Below, one piece after another: positions 52,229-59,956 of a stretch of DNA of 64,000 nucleotides. Made by a program: the position numbers and the translations under genes. The stretch is taken from positions 1 to 64,000 of the forward strand of contig JAFUYM010000060.1 in assembly GCA_017470525.1 (NCBI GenBank), given 5' to 3'. The notes below the pieces were generated by a model. The model saw only the letters and a program-made list of their open reading frames with translations, was not told the DNA's origin and searched no databases. Position 1 is the first letter of the stretch, and every line of letters begins with the position of its first letter. The DNA comes from Bacteroidaceae bacterium. GTDB taxonomy: Bacteria > Bacteroidota > Bacteroidia > Bacteroidales > Bacteroidaceae.

Positions 52229-53272
52229 TTAGTTGTTCTCAGGACGGAGTTGACGAACAACCTCGGCAGTACGCCACATCTCAGAATCGTGGAGAGCAGC
52301 GAGTTCCTTCTCCAGACCAACACGGTAGTCGGGCTTAGAGTTGGCATCAATAGAAATCTGAGCCTCGTGACCTGACTTCACAGAAGCGTAGAGCTTCTCA
52401 ACCACAGGCTTGATGGCATCGTGGAAAGGACCCATCCAGTCAAGGGCACCACGCTGTGCGGTGGTTGAGCAGTTTGCATACATCCAGTCCATACCCTTCT
52501 GAGCGAAGAGAGGCATGAGTGACTGGGTAAGCTCCTCAACTGTCTCGTTGAATGCCTCAGATGGAGTGTGACCGTTCTCACGAAGCACTTCGTACTGAGC
52601 GAGGAGAAGACCCTGAATAGCACCCATAAGCGAACCACGCTCACCCGTAAGGTCAGAAGTAGCCTCGCGCTGGAAAGTGGTCTCGAACAGGTAGCCAGAA
52701 CCAATACCGATACCAAGGGCAAGTGTACGGTCAAGAGCCTTGCCCGTAGCGTCCTGATATACAGCGTAAGAAGAGTTCAGACCGCGACCCTCGAGGAACA
52801 TGGTGCGGAGTGATGTGCCAGAACCCTTAGGAGCCACCATAATCACGTCAATGTCCTTGGCAGGAACACAGCCTGTGCGGTCGTTCCAAGTGATAGCGAA
52901 ACCATGAGAGAAGTAGAGTGCCTTACCAGGAGTGAGATACTTTTTCAGAGTTGGCCATACAGACATCACGGCTGCATCAGAAAGCAGACACATCACGATA
53001 GTACCCTTTTCAGCAGCCTCTTCGATAGAGAAGAGTGTTTCGCCTGGAACCCAACCGTCCTTAATTGCCTTCTCGAAAGTCTTGCCCTGACGCTGACCAA
53101 CAATCACGTTGAAGCCATTGTCACGGAGGTTGCAAGCCTGACCAGGACCCTGAACACCATAACCAATCACTGCGATAGTCTCGTCTTTGAGAATCTCACG
53201 AGCCTTCTCAAGTGGGAATTCTTCACGTGTCATTACCTCTTCGATAACGCCACCAAAATTCATTTTTGCCAT
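52229..53272 (-). CDS. ilvC: Ketol-acid reductoisomerase
   Basis: IlvC converts acetolactate and acetohydroxybutyrate to dihydroxy acids for valine, isoleucine and leucine. The 347-residue protein has the Rossmann motif GYGVQGPGQACNLRDNG, a class I-length C-terminal knotted domain, and metal-binding acidic residues around LTGERGSLMGAIQGLL and EAFNETVEELTQ. It is last in the ilvD-ilvB-ilvN-ilvC series, 59 bases after ilvN. No acyl-ACP thioesterase gene intervenes, as I recall it does in some Bacteroides. Confidence 0.95.
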   Translation of the reverse strand: MAKMNFGGVIEEVMTREEFPLEKAREILKDETIAVIGYGVQGPGQACNLRDNGFNVIVGQRQGKTFEKAIKDGWVPGETLFSIEEAAEKGTIVMCLLSDAAVMSVWPTLKKYLTPGKALYFSHGFAITWNDRTGCVPAKDIDVIMVAPKGSGTSLRTMFLEGRGLNSSYAVYQDATGKALDRTLALGIGIGSGYLFETTFQREATSDLTGERGSLMGAIQGLLLAQYEVLRENGHTPSEAFNETVEELTQSLMPLFAQKGMDWMYANCSTTAQRGALDWMGPFHDAIKPVVEKLYASVKSGHEAQISIDANSKPDYRVGLEKELAALHDSEMWRTAEVVRQLRPENN

Positions 53273-53331
53273 TTTCTTTTTGTTTTAATTGTGCAAGGCG
53301 TTGCCCTTGCTGGTTTATAATGGAATTTCTT

Positions 53332-54018
53332 TTAATTCTTCAACGAAGCGTTTCTTTTTGCCTCACGCACAGCCAGATACTCATCCAGATGTTCCACACG
53401 GCTCTTGGTGATGCAGATGCGACCTGAACGCACGAACTGCAACACGCAATCCATCGACTTCAAAGCACCAAAGAGCGACAGGATGTCGTTGGTGATTCCT
53501 GTGATTTCTGCCACTGCGTATGTGTTGTTCACCTCGATGATGCTACCATTGTGAAAACGGATGAGACGTCCAACTTCTGGATTCTTCAACATGACAGGTG
53601 TGCTCAACTTGAACAATGCTGTCTCGTTGATGAAAAGTTGGTCGTCTGTATAATAATGTGCTTGCAGCACCTCAATGCGCTTCTCAATCTGTGCGGTCAG
53701 GATGCGCGCCATACGCTCGTCGCAGTTGGCTGTGACGGTGTATTTGTGTGCTCCCGGTGTGCTGGACGCGCACACATTGAGCGACTCGATGTTGACCTGA
53801 CGACGTGTGAAGACTGCCGTAATCTGCGAGAGCAGACCTGGCACATTCTCTGAATAAATCAGGAAGGTATAGAGTTTTGTACTTGTATCTTGTTCTTGTT
53901 CCATTGTTGGAGTTTTTGTTTTGGTTGTCAAAGGAGGAAGGTTGCGGTTTAACAGCCGCTCGCACTTTCCACATGAGGAACACTCCCCACACTGACCACC
54001 AAAAGTTTTTCGTTCCAT
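53332..54018 (-). CDS. ilvN: Acetolactate synthase small subunit, possible Cys-rich extension
   Basis: IlvN regulates acetolactate synthase through valine binding. From Met at 53904 the protein is 190 residues: an ACT domain (YTFLIYSENVPGLLSQITAVF, VNIESLNVCASS) and a C-terminal part (about 85-175). The same frame opens at an ATG at 54018, four bases after the ilvB stop, adding 38 residues that include C-x2-C-x2-C-x2-C (GQCGECSSCGKCERLL). The tight spacing favours 54018, but the usual family start is 53904, so the extension may be real, a short separate leader, or unused. Confidence 0.88.
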   Translation of the reverse strand: MERKTFGGQCGECSSCGKCERLLNRNLPPLTTKTKTPTMEQEQDTSTKLYTFLIYSENVPGLLSQITAVFTRRQVNIESLNVCASSTPGAHKYTVTANCDERMARILTAQIEKRIEVLQAHYYTDDQLFINETALFKLSTPVMLKNPEVGRLIRFHNGSIIEVNNTYAVAEITGITNDILSLFGALKSMDCVLQFVRSGRICITKSRVEHLDEYLAVREAKRNASLKN

Positions 54019-54022
54019 TGAT

Positions 54023-55717
54023 TTACACTTCAAGCAGCATTTCGTCCACGTTGGCACCAGGAGGTGTCATCGGAAGCACGTTGTCCTCCTCCTTGATGGC
54101 GCACTGCAACAGGTAGGGACCTGAAGTGGCAAACATCTCGGCAATGGCTGCATCGAGGTCACCACGTTCAATGACCGTCTTGGCAGGAATGCCATAACCC
54201 TTGGCAATCAGTTCGTAGTTGGGGTTCAACATCGGTGTGAACGAATAGCGGTGAGCGAAGAACATCTCCTGCCACTGGCGCACATTGCCCAGATAGTTGT
54301 TGTTCAGCAAGATGATCTTCACAGGCGCACCCTGTTCCATGATGGTGCCAAGTTCCTGAATGGTCATCTGCAAACCGCCGTCACCCACAAAGAGGCACAC
54401 CGTGCGGTCGGGTGCTCCGAAGGTGGCACCGATGGCAGCAGGAAGACCGAAGCCCATCGTGCCAAGACCACCAGAAGTGACCACTGAACGCGGTTGGGTG
54501 AACTTGAAATAACGGCAAGCCATCAACTGGTTCTGCCCCACATCCGTCACCATGATTCCCTCGTTATGAGCAGCCTCGCTGACCTTACGAATCACCTCAC
54601 CCATGAGAAGTGGTCCTTCCTTGGGGTGGAGAGCCTTATCAATCACCTTCTCGTATTCCTTCTCATTATATGGCTTGAAACCATCAATCCATGCCGTATG
54701 CTTCGACTCGCTCATCAACTTTGTCACCGCTGCCAATGTCTGCTTGCAGTTGCCCAACACTGTCAGGTCAACTGCCACATTCTTGTTAAACTCAGCAGGG
54801 TCAATGTCGAAGTGAATAATTTTTGCCTGTTTTGCATAGGTGGCAAGATTGCCCGTCACACGGTCGTCGAAACGCATGCCGACAGCAATGAGCAAGTCAC
54901 ATTGGTTGGTCATCACATTGGGACCGAGATTGCCGTGCATACCGAGAATACCCATGTTCAGACGATGATCGGAAGGAATGGCAGAAAGACCGAGGAAAGT
55001 TGTTCCACATGGCAGGTCTGCCTTCTCCAAGAACGTGCGCAATTCCTCTTGTGCATTACCCAACTCAACACCTTGACCGACAAGAACAAAGGGCTTTACG
55101 CTGTTGTTTATCAACTTGGCTGCACGTTCGATGTCCGTCATGTTCAAATCAGGCTCGGGGTCGTAACTGCGGATAAAATCCACCTTAGCAGGTTCAAAAT
55201 CCACCATGCCCGTCTGTGCATTCTTGGCAAAGTCAAGCACCACAGGACCCGGACGACCACTTTTGGCAATGTAGAATGCACGGGCAACCGCCCAAGCCAC
55301 ATCCTCTGCACGACGAATCTGATAACTCCACTTGCTGATTGGTGATGTCACACCCACCACATCGACCTCTTGGAAGGCATCTGTACCCAGCATGGCAACA
55401 CCCACCTGACCGCAGATGACCACCATCGGTGTGGAGTCAATCATCGCATCGGCGATACCTGTGACGGTGTTGGTGGCACCAGGACCCGAAGTCACAATGG
55501 CGCATCCCACCTTTCCGCTCACACGGGCATAGCCCTGAGCAGCATGCACCGCACCTTGCTCATGACGAACAAGGATATGGTTCAACGTCTTTTTATGGTC
55601 GTAAAGTGCATCGTATGTCGGCATGATGGAACCGCCCGGATAGCCGAAAAGGACATCTACCCCTTCATGCTCCAAGGCACGCATCATTGCTTCTGCACCT
55701 GTTATTTTTTCTGTCAT
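54023..55717 (-). CDS. ilvB: Acetolactate synthase large subunit
   Basis: This is the catalytic, thiamine diphosphate-dependent subunit that condenses pyruvate to acetolactate. The 564-residue protein shows the N-terminal Glu motif HILVRHEQGAVHAAQGYARV, the FAD-binding-like middle domain, and the ThDP motif GDGGLQMTIQELGTIMEQG followed by NNNYLGNVRQWQ. Length is normal. It follows ilvD across a gap that holds a CTAG repeat, and is four bases ahead of ilvN. Confidence 0.96.
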   Translation of the reverse strand: MTEKITGAEAMMRALEHEGVDVLFGYPGGSIMPTYDALYDHKKTLNHILVRHEQGAVHAAQGYARVSGKVGCAIVTSGPGATNTVTGIADAMIDSTPMVVICGQVGVAMLGTDAFQEVDVVGVTSPISKWSYQIRRAEDVAWAVARAFYIAKSGRPGPVVLDFAKNAQTGMVDFEPAKVDFIRSYDPEPDLNMTDIERAAKLINNSVKPFVLVGQGVELGNAQEELRTFLEKADLPCGTTFLGLSAIPSDHRLNMGILGMHGNLGPNVMTNQCDLLIAVGMRFDDRVTGNLATYAKQAKIIHFDIDPAEFNKNVAVDLTVLGNCKQTLAAVTKLMSESKHTAWIDGFKPYNEKEYEKVIDKALHPKEGPLLMGEVIRKVSEAAHNEGIMVTDVGQNQLMACRYFKFTQPRSVVTSGGLGTMGFGLPAAIGATFGAPDRTVCLFVGDGGLQMTIQELGTIMEQGAPVKIILLNNNYLGNVRQWQEMFFAHRYSFTPMLNPNYELIAKGYGIPAKTVIERGDLDAAIAEMFATSGPYLLQCAIKEEDNVLPMTPPGANVDEMLLEV

Positions 55718-55734
55718 TGTTTATTTTTGTTTTG

Positions 55735-55783
55735 CTAGCCTATCTAGACATGCTAGTCATACTAGTTTTTCTAGTTAATCTAT
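55735..55783. repeat. CTAG repeat, 9-bp period, copy 2 (ilvD-ilvB gap)
   Basis: CTAG at 55735, 55744, 55753, 55762 and 55771, exactly nine bases apart, with a CTAT at 55780. It fills most of the gap between ilvD and ilvB and overlaps the ilvD stop region. Related to 52095-52152. Confidence 0.85.
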
Positions 55784-57577
55784 AATTCTTACGCCTCCCT
55801 TGTCTGCCGATGCTACACTTTGAGCGTAGGCGCGGAGGGCTTTTGATACAACACGCTTGCGCTTCAATGGCTGCTGCGGACGCGCTGCCAATTCTTCATC
55901 TGAGAGGCGTACATTGATGGAACGGTTCGGGATGTCGATGTCGATGATGTCGCCATCCACAATCTTGCCAATGTTGCCGCCCGATGCAGCCTCTGGAGAA
56001 ACGTGACCAATGGAAAGACCTGAAGTACCACCAGAGAAACGGCCGTCGGTGATGAGGGCACATTCCTTACCCATGTGCATGCTCTTGATGTAAGAGGTTG
56101 GGTACAGCATCTCCTGCATGCCAGGACCACCCTTAGGTCCTTCGTGTGTGATGACCACCACGTCACCCTTCTTCACCTTGCCGCCAAGGATGCCCTCGCA
56201 AGCGTCTTCCTGTGAATCGAACACCACAGCAGGACCCGAGAACTTCCAGATGCTCTCATCCACACCTGCCGTCTTCACCACGCAACCGTCCTGTGCAATG
56301 TTGCCAAAAAGGATTGCCATACCACCATCCTTGGTGTAAGCATGCTCGATGTCGCGGATGCAGCCGTTCTCACGGTCAGTGTCCAAGGTCTCGTAGTTCG
56401 CGTTCTGCACACCCAGTTGGTTACAGAACACACCAGCAGGTGCGCTCGAATAGATGCGCTTTGCCTCTGGGTCGATATGGTCTTTCAGAATTGAATACTT
56501 TTCAATGTCCTCAGCCAAAGTGGCGCCGTTCACACGCTTCACAGAAGTGTCAATCAAACCGCCCTTTGCCAATTCGCCCAGCAGATTCAGCATACCGCCT
56601 GCACGACCACACTCCTGCACACTGTACTTCTGAGAGTTTGGAGCCAGTTTGCAAAGGAAAGGAGTCTTGCGAGACAGCGCATCGATGTCAGCCATCGTGA
56701 AGTCCACTCCTGCTTCCTGAGCCACAGCCAAGAGATGCAGCACCGTGTTGGTAGATGCGCCCATCGCAATGTCGAGGGTCATTGCATTGAGAAATGCCGT
56801 GCGAGTGGCAATAGAACGAGGAAGCACAGACTCGTCGCCATCCTCATAGTAAGCCAACGCATTCTTCACAATCTGACGGGCAGCCGCCTTCATCAGTTCC
56901 TTGCGGTTCACATGCGTGGCAAGGATGGTTCCGTTGCCTGGCAATGAAAGACCGATGGCTTCCGTCAGGTTGTTCATTGAGTTTGCCGTGAACATACCTG
57001 AGCAGCATCCACAACCGGGACAAGCACGGTTCTCCACTTCAGCCAGTTCCTCGTCGTTCACCGTAGGGTCTGCACCCTTAATCATGGCAGCAATCAGGTC
57101 GAGGTTCTCGCCCTTATATTTACCAGCCTCCATTGGTCCACCGCTGACAAACACGGCAGGGATGTTCAGACGCATGGCAGCCATCAGCATGCCCGGTGTA
57201 ATCTTGTCGCAGTTGGATATGCAAATCATCGCATCCGCCTTGTGCGCATTGCACATATACTCCACAGAGTCGGCGATGATGTCGCGTGAAGGCAACGAAT
57301 AGAGCATGCCGTCATGTCCCATCGCAATACCGTCGTCGATGGCGATGGTATTAAATTCTGCCGCATAGCATCCCATCCTCTCAATCTCCGCCTTCACAAT
57401 CTGTCCTGCCTCATGCAGATGGGTATGTCCGGGAACAAACTGAGTGAACGAATTGACGATGGCAATGATTGGCTTGCCAAACTGTTCACGCTTCATGCCG
57501 TTAGCCACCCACAACGCGCGGGCTCCTGCCATACGGCGACCTTCTGTGCAAACCGCACTACGTAACTGATGTTTCAT
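55775..57577 (-). CDS. ilvD: Dihydroxy-acid dehydratase
   Basis: IlvD dehydrates dihydroxy acids to keto acids, the third step of branched-chain synthesis. The 600-residue protein has the Fe-S cysteines at [12 protein letters not shown] and [17 protein letters not shown], and the C-terminal [23 protein letters not shown]. It is first in the ilv operon, with a -7 box 113 bases upstream (57690-57697). The leader contains an eight-codon open frame without branched-chain codons, so classical attenuation is not supported. Confidence 0.96.
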   Translation of the reverse strand: MKHQLRSAVCTEGRRMAGARALWVANGMKREQFGKPIIAIVNSFTQFVPGHTHLHEAGQIVKAEIERMGCYAAEFNTIAIDDGIAMGHDGMLYSLPSRDIIADSVEYMCNAHKADAMICISNCDKITPGMLMAAMRLNIPAVFVSGGPMEAGKYKGENLDLIAAMIKGADPTVNDEELAEVENRACPGCGCCSGMFTANSMNNLTEAIGLSLPGNGTILATHVNRKELMKAAARQIVKNALAYYEDGDESVLPRSIATRTAFLNAMTLDIAMGASTNTVLHLLAVAQEAGVDFTMADIDALSRKTPFLCKLAPNSQKYSVQECGRAGGMLNLLGELAKGGLIDTSVKRVNGATLAEDIEKYSILKDHIDPEAKRIYSSAPAGVFCNQLGVQNANYETLDTDRENGCIRDIEHAYTKDGGMAILFGNIAQDGCVVKTAGVDESIWKFSGPAVVFDSQEDACEGILGGKVKKGDVVVITHEGPKGGPGMQEMLYPTSYIKSMHMGKECALITDGRFSGGTSGLSIGHVSPEAASGGNIGKIVDGDIIDIDIPNRSINVRLSDEELAARPQQPLKRKRVVSKALRAYAQSVASADKGGVRIID

Positions 57578-57689
57578 CTTGTATGTTAGAGTTCTTATAA
57601 TCTTTTTACACTTTCACATCCACTCCTTTTCGGCGCTCATCGACAACAAAACACCTCTCCCGAAACGGGGGAAAGGAGTAAAACGATTG

Positions 57690-57697
57690 CAAAATTA
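57690..57697 (-). promoter_or_regulatory. -7 box of the ilv operon
   Basis: TAATTTTG on the minus strand, giving a leader of about 105 bases. -33 element unclear. Confidence 0.6.
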
Positions 57698-57800
57698 CAA
57701 AAAAATGTCGAGATTCAGCACCTTTTTTCCAACAAAAAGAGCGAAGACCTCACATTTCGTCAGGTTTTCACCCTTTTCAGGTTGCTCCGATGCACAAATC

Positions 57801-57844
57801 CCCCAGAATTGAGAACCCAAGTTTGCACCTTTCTGCATCTGGGG
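57801..57844 (-). terminator. Hairpin after the SGNH hydrolase gene
   Basis: CCCCAGA (57801-57807) with TCTGGGG (57838-57844), just after the stop; weak T tract, so only a candidate. Confidence 0.4.
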
Positions 57845-57848
57845 AGGG

Positions 57849-58520
57849 TTACTTTTTCATCTTCTCCTGGAACCACAATAATGCCACTGGAAAGAACAAG
57901 TCATGACCTGCTGCATTCAGATGCGCCGTGTCGTCAGCACTCTGAAAATATATCTTTCGAAACAGCGCATCACGAACATTGATGATGCACTTCTTATCGT
58001 AATTCCATAGCACAGGGATGCCATGCCGCTTGCAGGTTTTCTTGATGACCTTGCACACCTGTGCAAAGCCCGGACGATCCACATACCACGGAGTGACATA
58101 GCCAATCTTAGCCTTGGGACAAAGTTTTTCGATGCCACTCAGCAGCACCTCCAATGAGTCGGCAAACATCTGCAGGGAATCAGCATTCTGTTTCACCTTG
58201 TCGGCATCGTTGTGACCGGCAATAATGAGCACATAGTCGGCATCAGGTGCCATGGCTGTATAACGCACCCACATGGCAGGACCGAAATTATATTTCCCAT
58301 CGTGTGTGCGGTCGAAAGCCACACAGGAACCGTTGCGCCCATAATTGTTATAGACCATTCCTAACTCAGCCGCCAGTTTCGAGTGCCAAGCCTCCTCTTT
58401 GGGACGTTTGTGGTTTGCCACATAACTGTCGCCTATCACGTTCAGCACTTCCTGTGCCTGAACGCTGCCCGCTGTCGCAAAGGTCAGCAGGAGCACAAAA
58501 ACAAGTTGCAGTTGCTTCAT
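57849..58520 (-). CDS. Exported SGNH-fold hydrolase (esterase)
   Basis: This 223-residue exported protein has a signal peptide at 1-22 (ends AGSVQAQ) and the SGNH blocks: block I GDSYV (Ser about 32), block II Gly in NYGRNGS, block III GHND (Asn), and block V DTAHLNAAGH (Asp-x-x-His). The class removes acetyl or acyl groups from carbohydrates or lipids. Near arabinoxylan genes a carbohydrate deacetylase role is plausible, though it is on the other strand. No recognised promoter; the 23-bp repeat family D lies upstream. Confidence 0.8.
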   Translation of the reverse strand: MKQLQLVFVLLLTFATAGSVQAQEVLNVIGDSYVANHKRPKEEAWHSKLAAELGMVYNNYGRNGSCVAFDRTHDGKYNFGPAMWVRYTAMAPDADYVLIIAGHNDADKVKQNADSLQMFADSLEVLLSGIEKLCPKAKIGYVTPWYVDRPGFAQVCKVIKKTCKRHGIPVLWNYDKKCIINVRDALFRKIYFQSADDTAHLNAAGHDLFFPVALLWFQEKMKK

Positions 58521-58557
58521 ATCAGTTCTTCTTTTTATGTTGTTTCATCCCCCCCTT

Positions 58558-58624
58558 ACCGACATCGTCGACATCGGTTCACCGACCTCGTCGACATCGG
58601 TCGACCGACGTCGACGAGGTCGGT
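58558..58624. repeat. Triple palindrome, 23-bp period, family D
   Basis: Three 21-bp units start at 58558, 58581 and 58604, each beginning ACCGAC and ending GTCGGT or ATCGGT around a GTCGAC-type centre, with two-base spacers. The third unit is in inverted orientation. It lies between riboflavin synthase and the SGNH gene, both minus strand. Confidence 0.9.
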
Positions 58625-58705
58625 AAAGAGGTAACGACAGAGGTGAAAAAGGACATTGAAAAAGCCGCCTCGGGGTTTCCAGCGTTGCCGCTTTCAAAGT
58701 TATGG

Positions 58706-59308
58706 TTAATTGAACGATTGGATTCTGGCGATATACTTTCCGATGATGTCGAACTCGAGGTTCACCCGTGTACCCACTTCAATCTGATGGAAGTTGGTGT
58801 TATCATAAGTGTAGGGAATGATGTTCACCTCGAACGAGTCGTCCTGCGAGTTACAGACGGTCAAACTGACACCGTTGACGGTCACGCTTCCCTTATCGAC
58901 CGTCATGTAGCCCTTTTTCGCCATTTCCTTGTCGAAAGCATAATGGAAACGGAACGTATAACTGCCCTGCTGGTCAATCTTAGCCACACACTCAGCAGTT
59001 TGGTCAACGTGTCCCTGCACGATGTGACCATCCAACCTTCCATTCATCATCATCGAACGCTCCACATTCACCTTGTCGCCCACCTTGAGCAAGCCGAGAT
59101 TGCTCCTGTCGAGGGTTTCCTTCATGGCTGTGACCACGTACTTGCCGTCAAAAATCTTCACCACCGTGAGGCACACACCATTGTGCGCCACACTCTGGTC
59201 AATCTTCAACTCATCTACAAACGAACAGGTCAACGTGAAATGCACATTCTCCTGCTCTTTCTCAATTGCCACGACGGTGGCAAATTCTTCTACAATTCCA
59301 CTAAACAT
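58706..59308 (-). CDS. ribE: Riboflavin synthase alpha chain
   Basis: The enzyme dismutates two lumazines to riboflavin. I start at Met 59308 (MFSGIVEEFATV), the family's typical N-terminus; the longer frame begins upstream of the promoter. The 200-residue protein has two lumazine-binding repeats (NGVCLTVVKIFDGKYVV and VNGVSLTVCNSQDDSFEV) and the trimer-forming C-terminal helix. No FMN riboswitch is seen in the short leader (about 20 bases). Monocistronic. The neighbouring genes are unrelated to flavin synthesis. Confidence 0.95.
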   Translation of the reverse strand: MFSGIVEEFATVVAIEKEQENVHFTLTCSFVDELKIDQSVAHNGVCLTVVKIFDGKYVVTAMKETLDRSNLGLLKVGDKVNVERSMMMNGRLDGHIVQGHVDQTAECVAKIDQQGSYTFRFHYAFDKEMAKKGYMTVDKGSVTVNGVSLTVCNSQDDSFEVNIIPYTYDNTNFHQIEVGTRVNLEFDIIGKYIARIQSFN

Positions 59309-59334
59309 ATCCAAAATACCATTAAATTTGTATG

Positions 59335-59365
59335 CAAAGATACTACAAATCAAACGTTAGGCAAA
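59335..59365 (-). promoter_or_regulatory. Promoter of riboflavin synthase
   Basis: Minus strand TTTG (59362-59365) and TATCTTTG (59335-59342), spacing 19. Confidence 0.75.
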
Positions 59366-59438
59366 CAAAAACTGCTCATTTTTGTTCCACTATGACGTTA
59401 ATCTTCTTGAAAGACACGCTTATTTCCACAATTTTCGA

Positions 59439-59446
59439 TAACTTTG
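59439..59446 (+). promoter_or_regulatory. -7 box of the lipoprotein gene
   Basis: TAACTTTG, 42 bases before the ATG at 59488. No TTTG at the usual distance. Confidence 0.6.
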
Positions 59447-59487
59447 CAACAAAAATAAACCTATCAAACAAAATCAACACATTGACA

Positions 59488-59928
59488 ATGAAACGAAACA
59501 TCTTTGCACTGGCAGCAATGGCACTCATTGCCAGCCCACTTTTCATGAGTTGCAGCAACGACCCTGAAATGGATTCTGTACCCCCATCTTTCAAGGAAGT
59601 GGTCATCGACCCCAGCAGTCCTGCAATGGGAGACACGGTGACAGCCACCGTCAAGTTCCTCTCGCAAGGTAAGAAGTGGTATAAACTGACCTACAATTGG
59701 ATTCTCAGCCGTTCGGGGCAGGATTCTCAATACTTTGTCACCAATGAGGAAACCCTCATCGGCGAAAAAGAACCAAGTTTCCAGTTTGTAGTGCCCGACA
59801 CCCTCGGTTCTTACACACTGACCGTCCACATGGGCATCGTTCAGGCATCCAGCCTTTTCCCGGGCGGAACCCTTTCTGCCACCACTACCATCAAAGACGG
59901 AACAACCTCCTTCAATGTGACCAAATAG
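59488..59928 (+). CDS. Lipoprotein of unknown function
   Basis: The 146-residue product starts at ATG 59488 (after its -7 box; the longer frame from 59332 is not transcribed). Type II signal with lipobox FMSC (about 20-23). The mature part is a single beta-rich, Ig-like domain (FKEVVIDPSSPAMGDTVTATVKF, LGSYTLTVHMGI). It is 28 bases upstream of the GH51 gene, so it probably belongs to the same unit and may bind or stabilise the glycan-degrading machinery. Family not recognised. Confidence 0.65.
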   Translation: MKRNIFALAAMALIASPLFMSCSNDPEMDSVPPSFKEVVIDPSSPAMGDTVTATVKFLSQGKKWYKLTYNWILSRSGQDSQYFVTNEETLIGEKEPSFQFVVPDTLGSYTLTVHMGIVQASSLFPGGTLSATTTIKDGTTSFNVTK

Positions 59929-59956
59929 ACTTTACACACCGTACACATTATTACTT

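Noticed and set aside
53905-54057. Extension of ilvN beyond 54018
   Set aside because: Would overlap the ilvB coding end without need; ATG at 54018 already lies four bases after the ilvB stop.
57578-57690. Attenuator leader peptide for ilvD
   Set aside because: The only short frame (MSAEKEWM) lacks Leu, Ile and Val codons, and no terminator/antiterminator pair is convincing.
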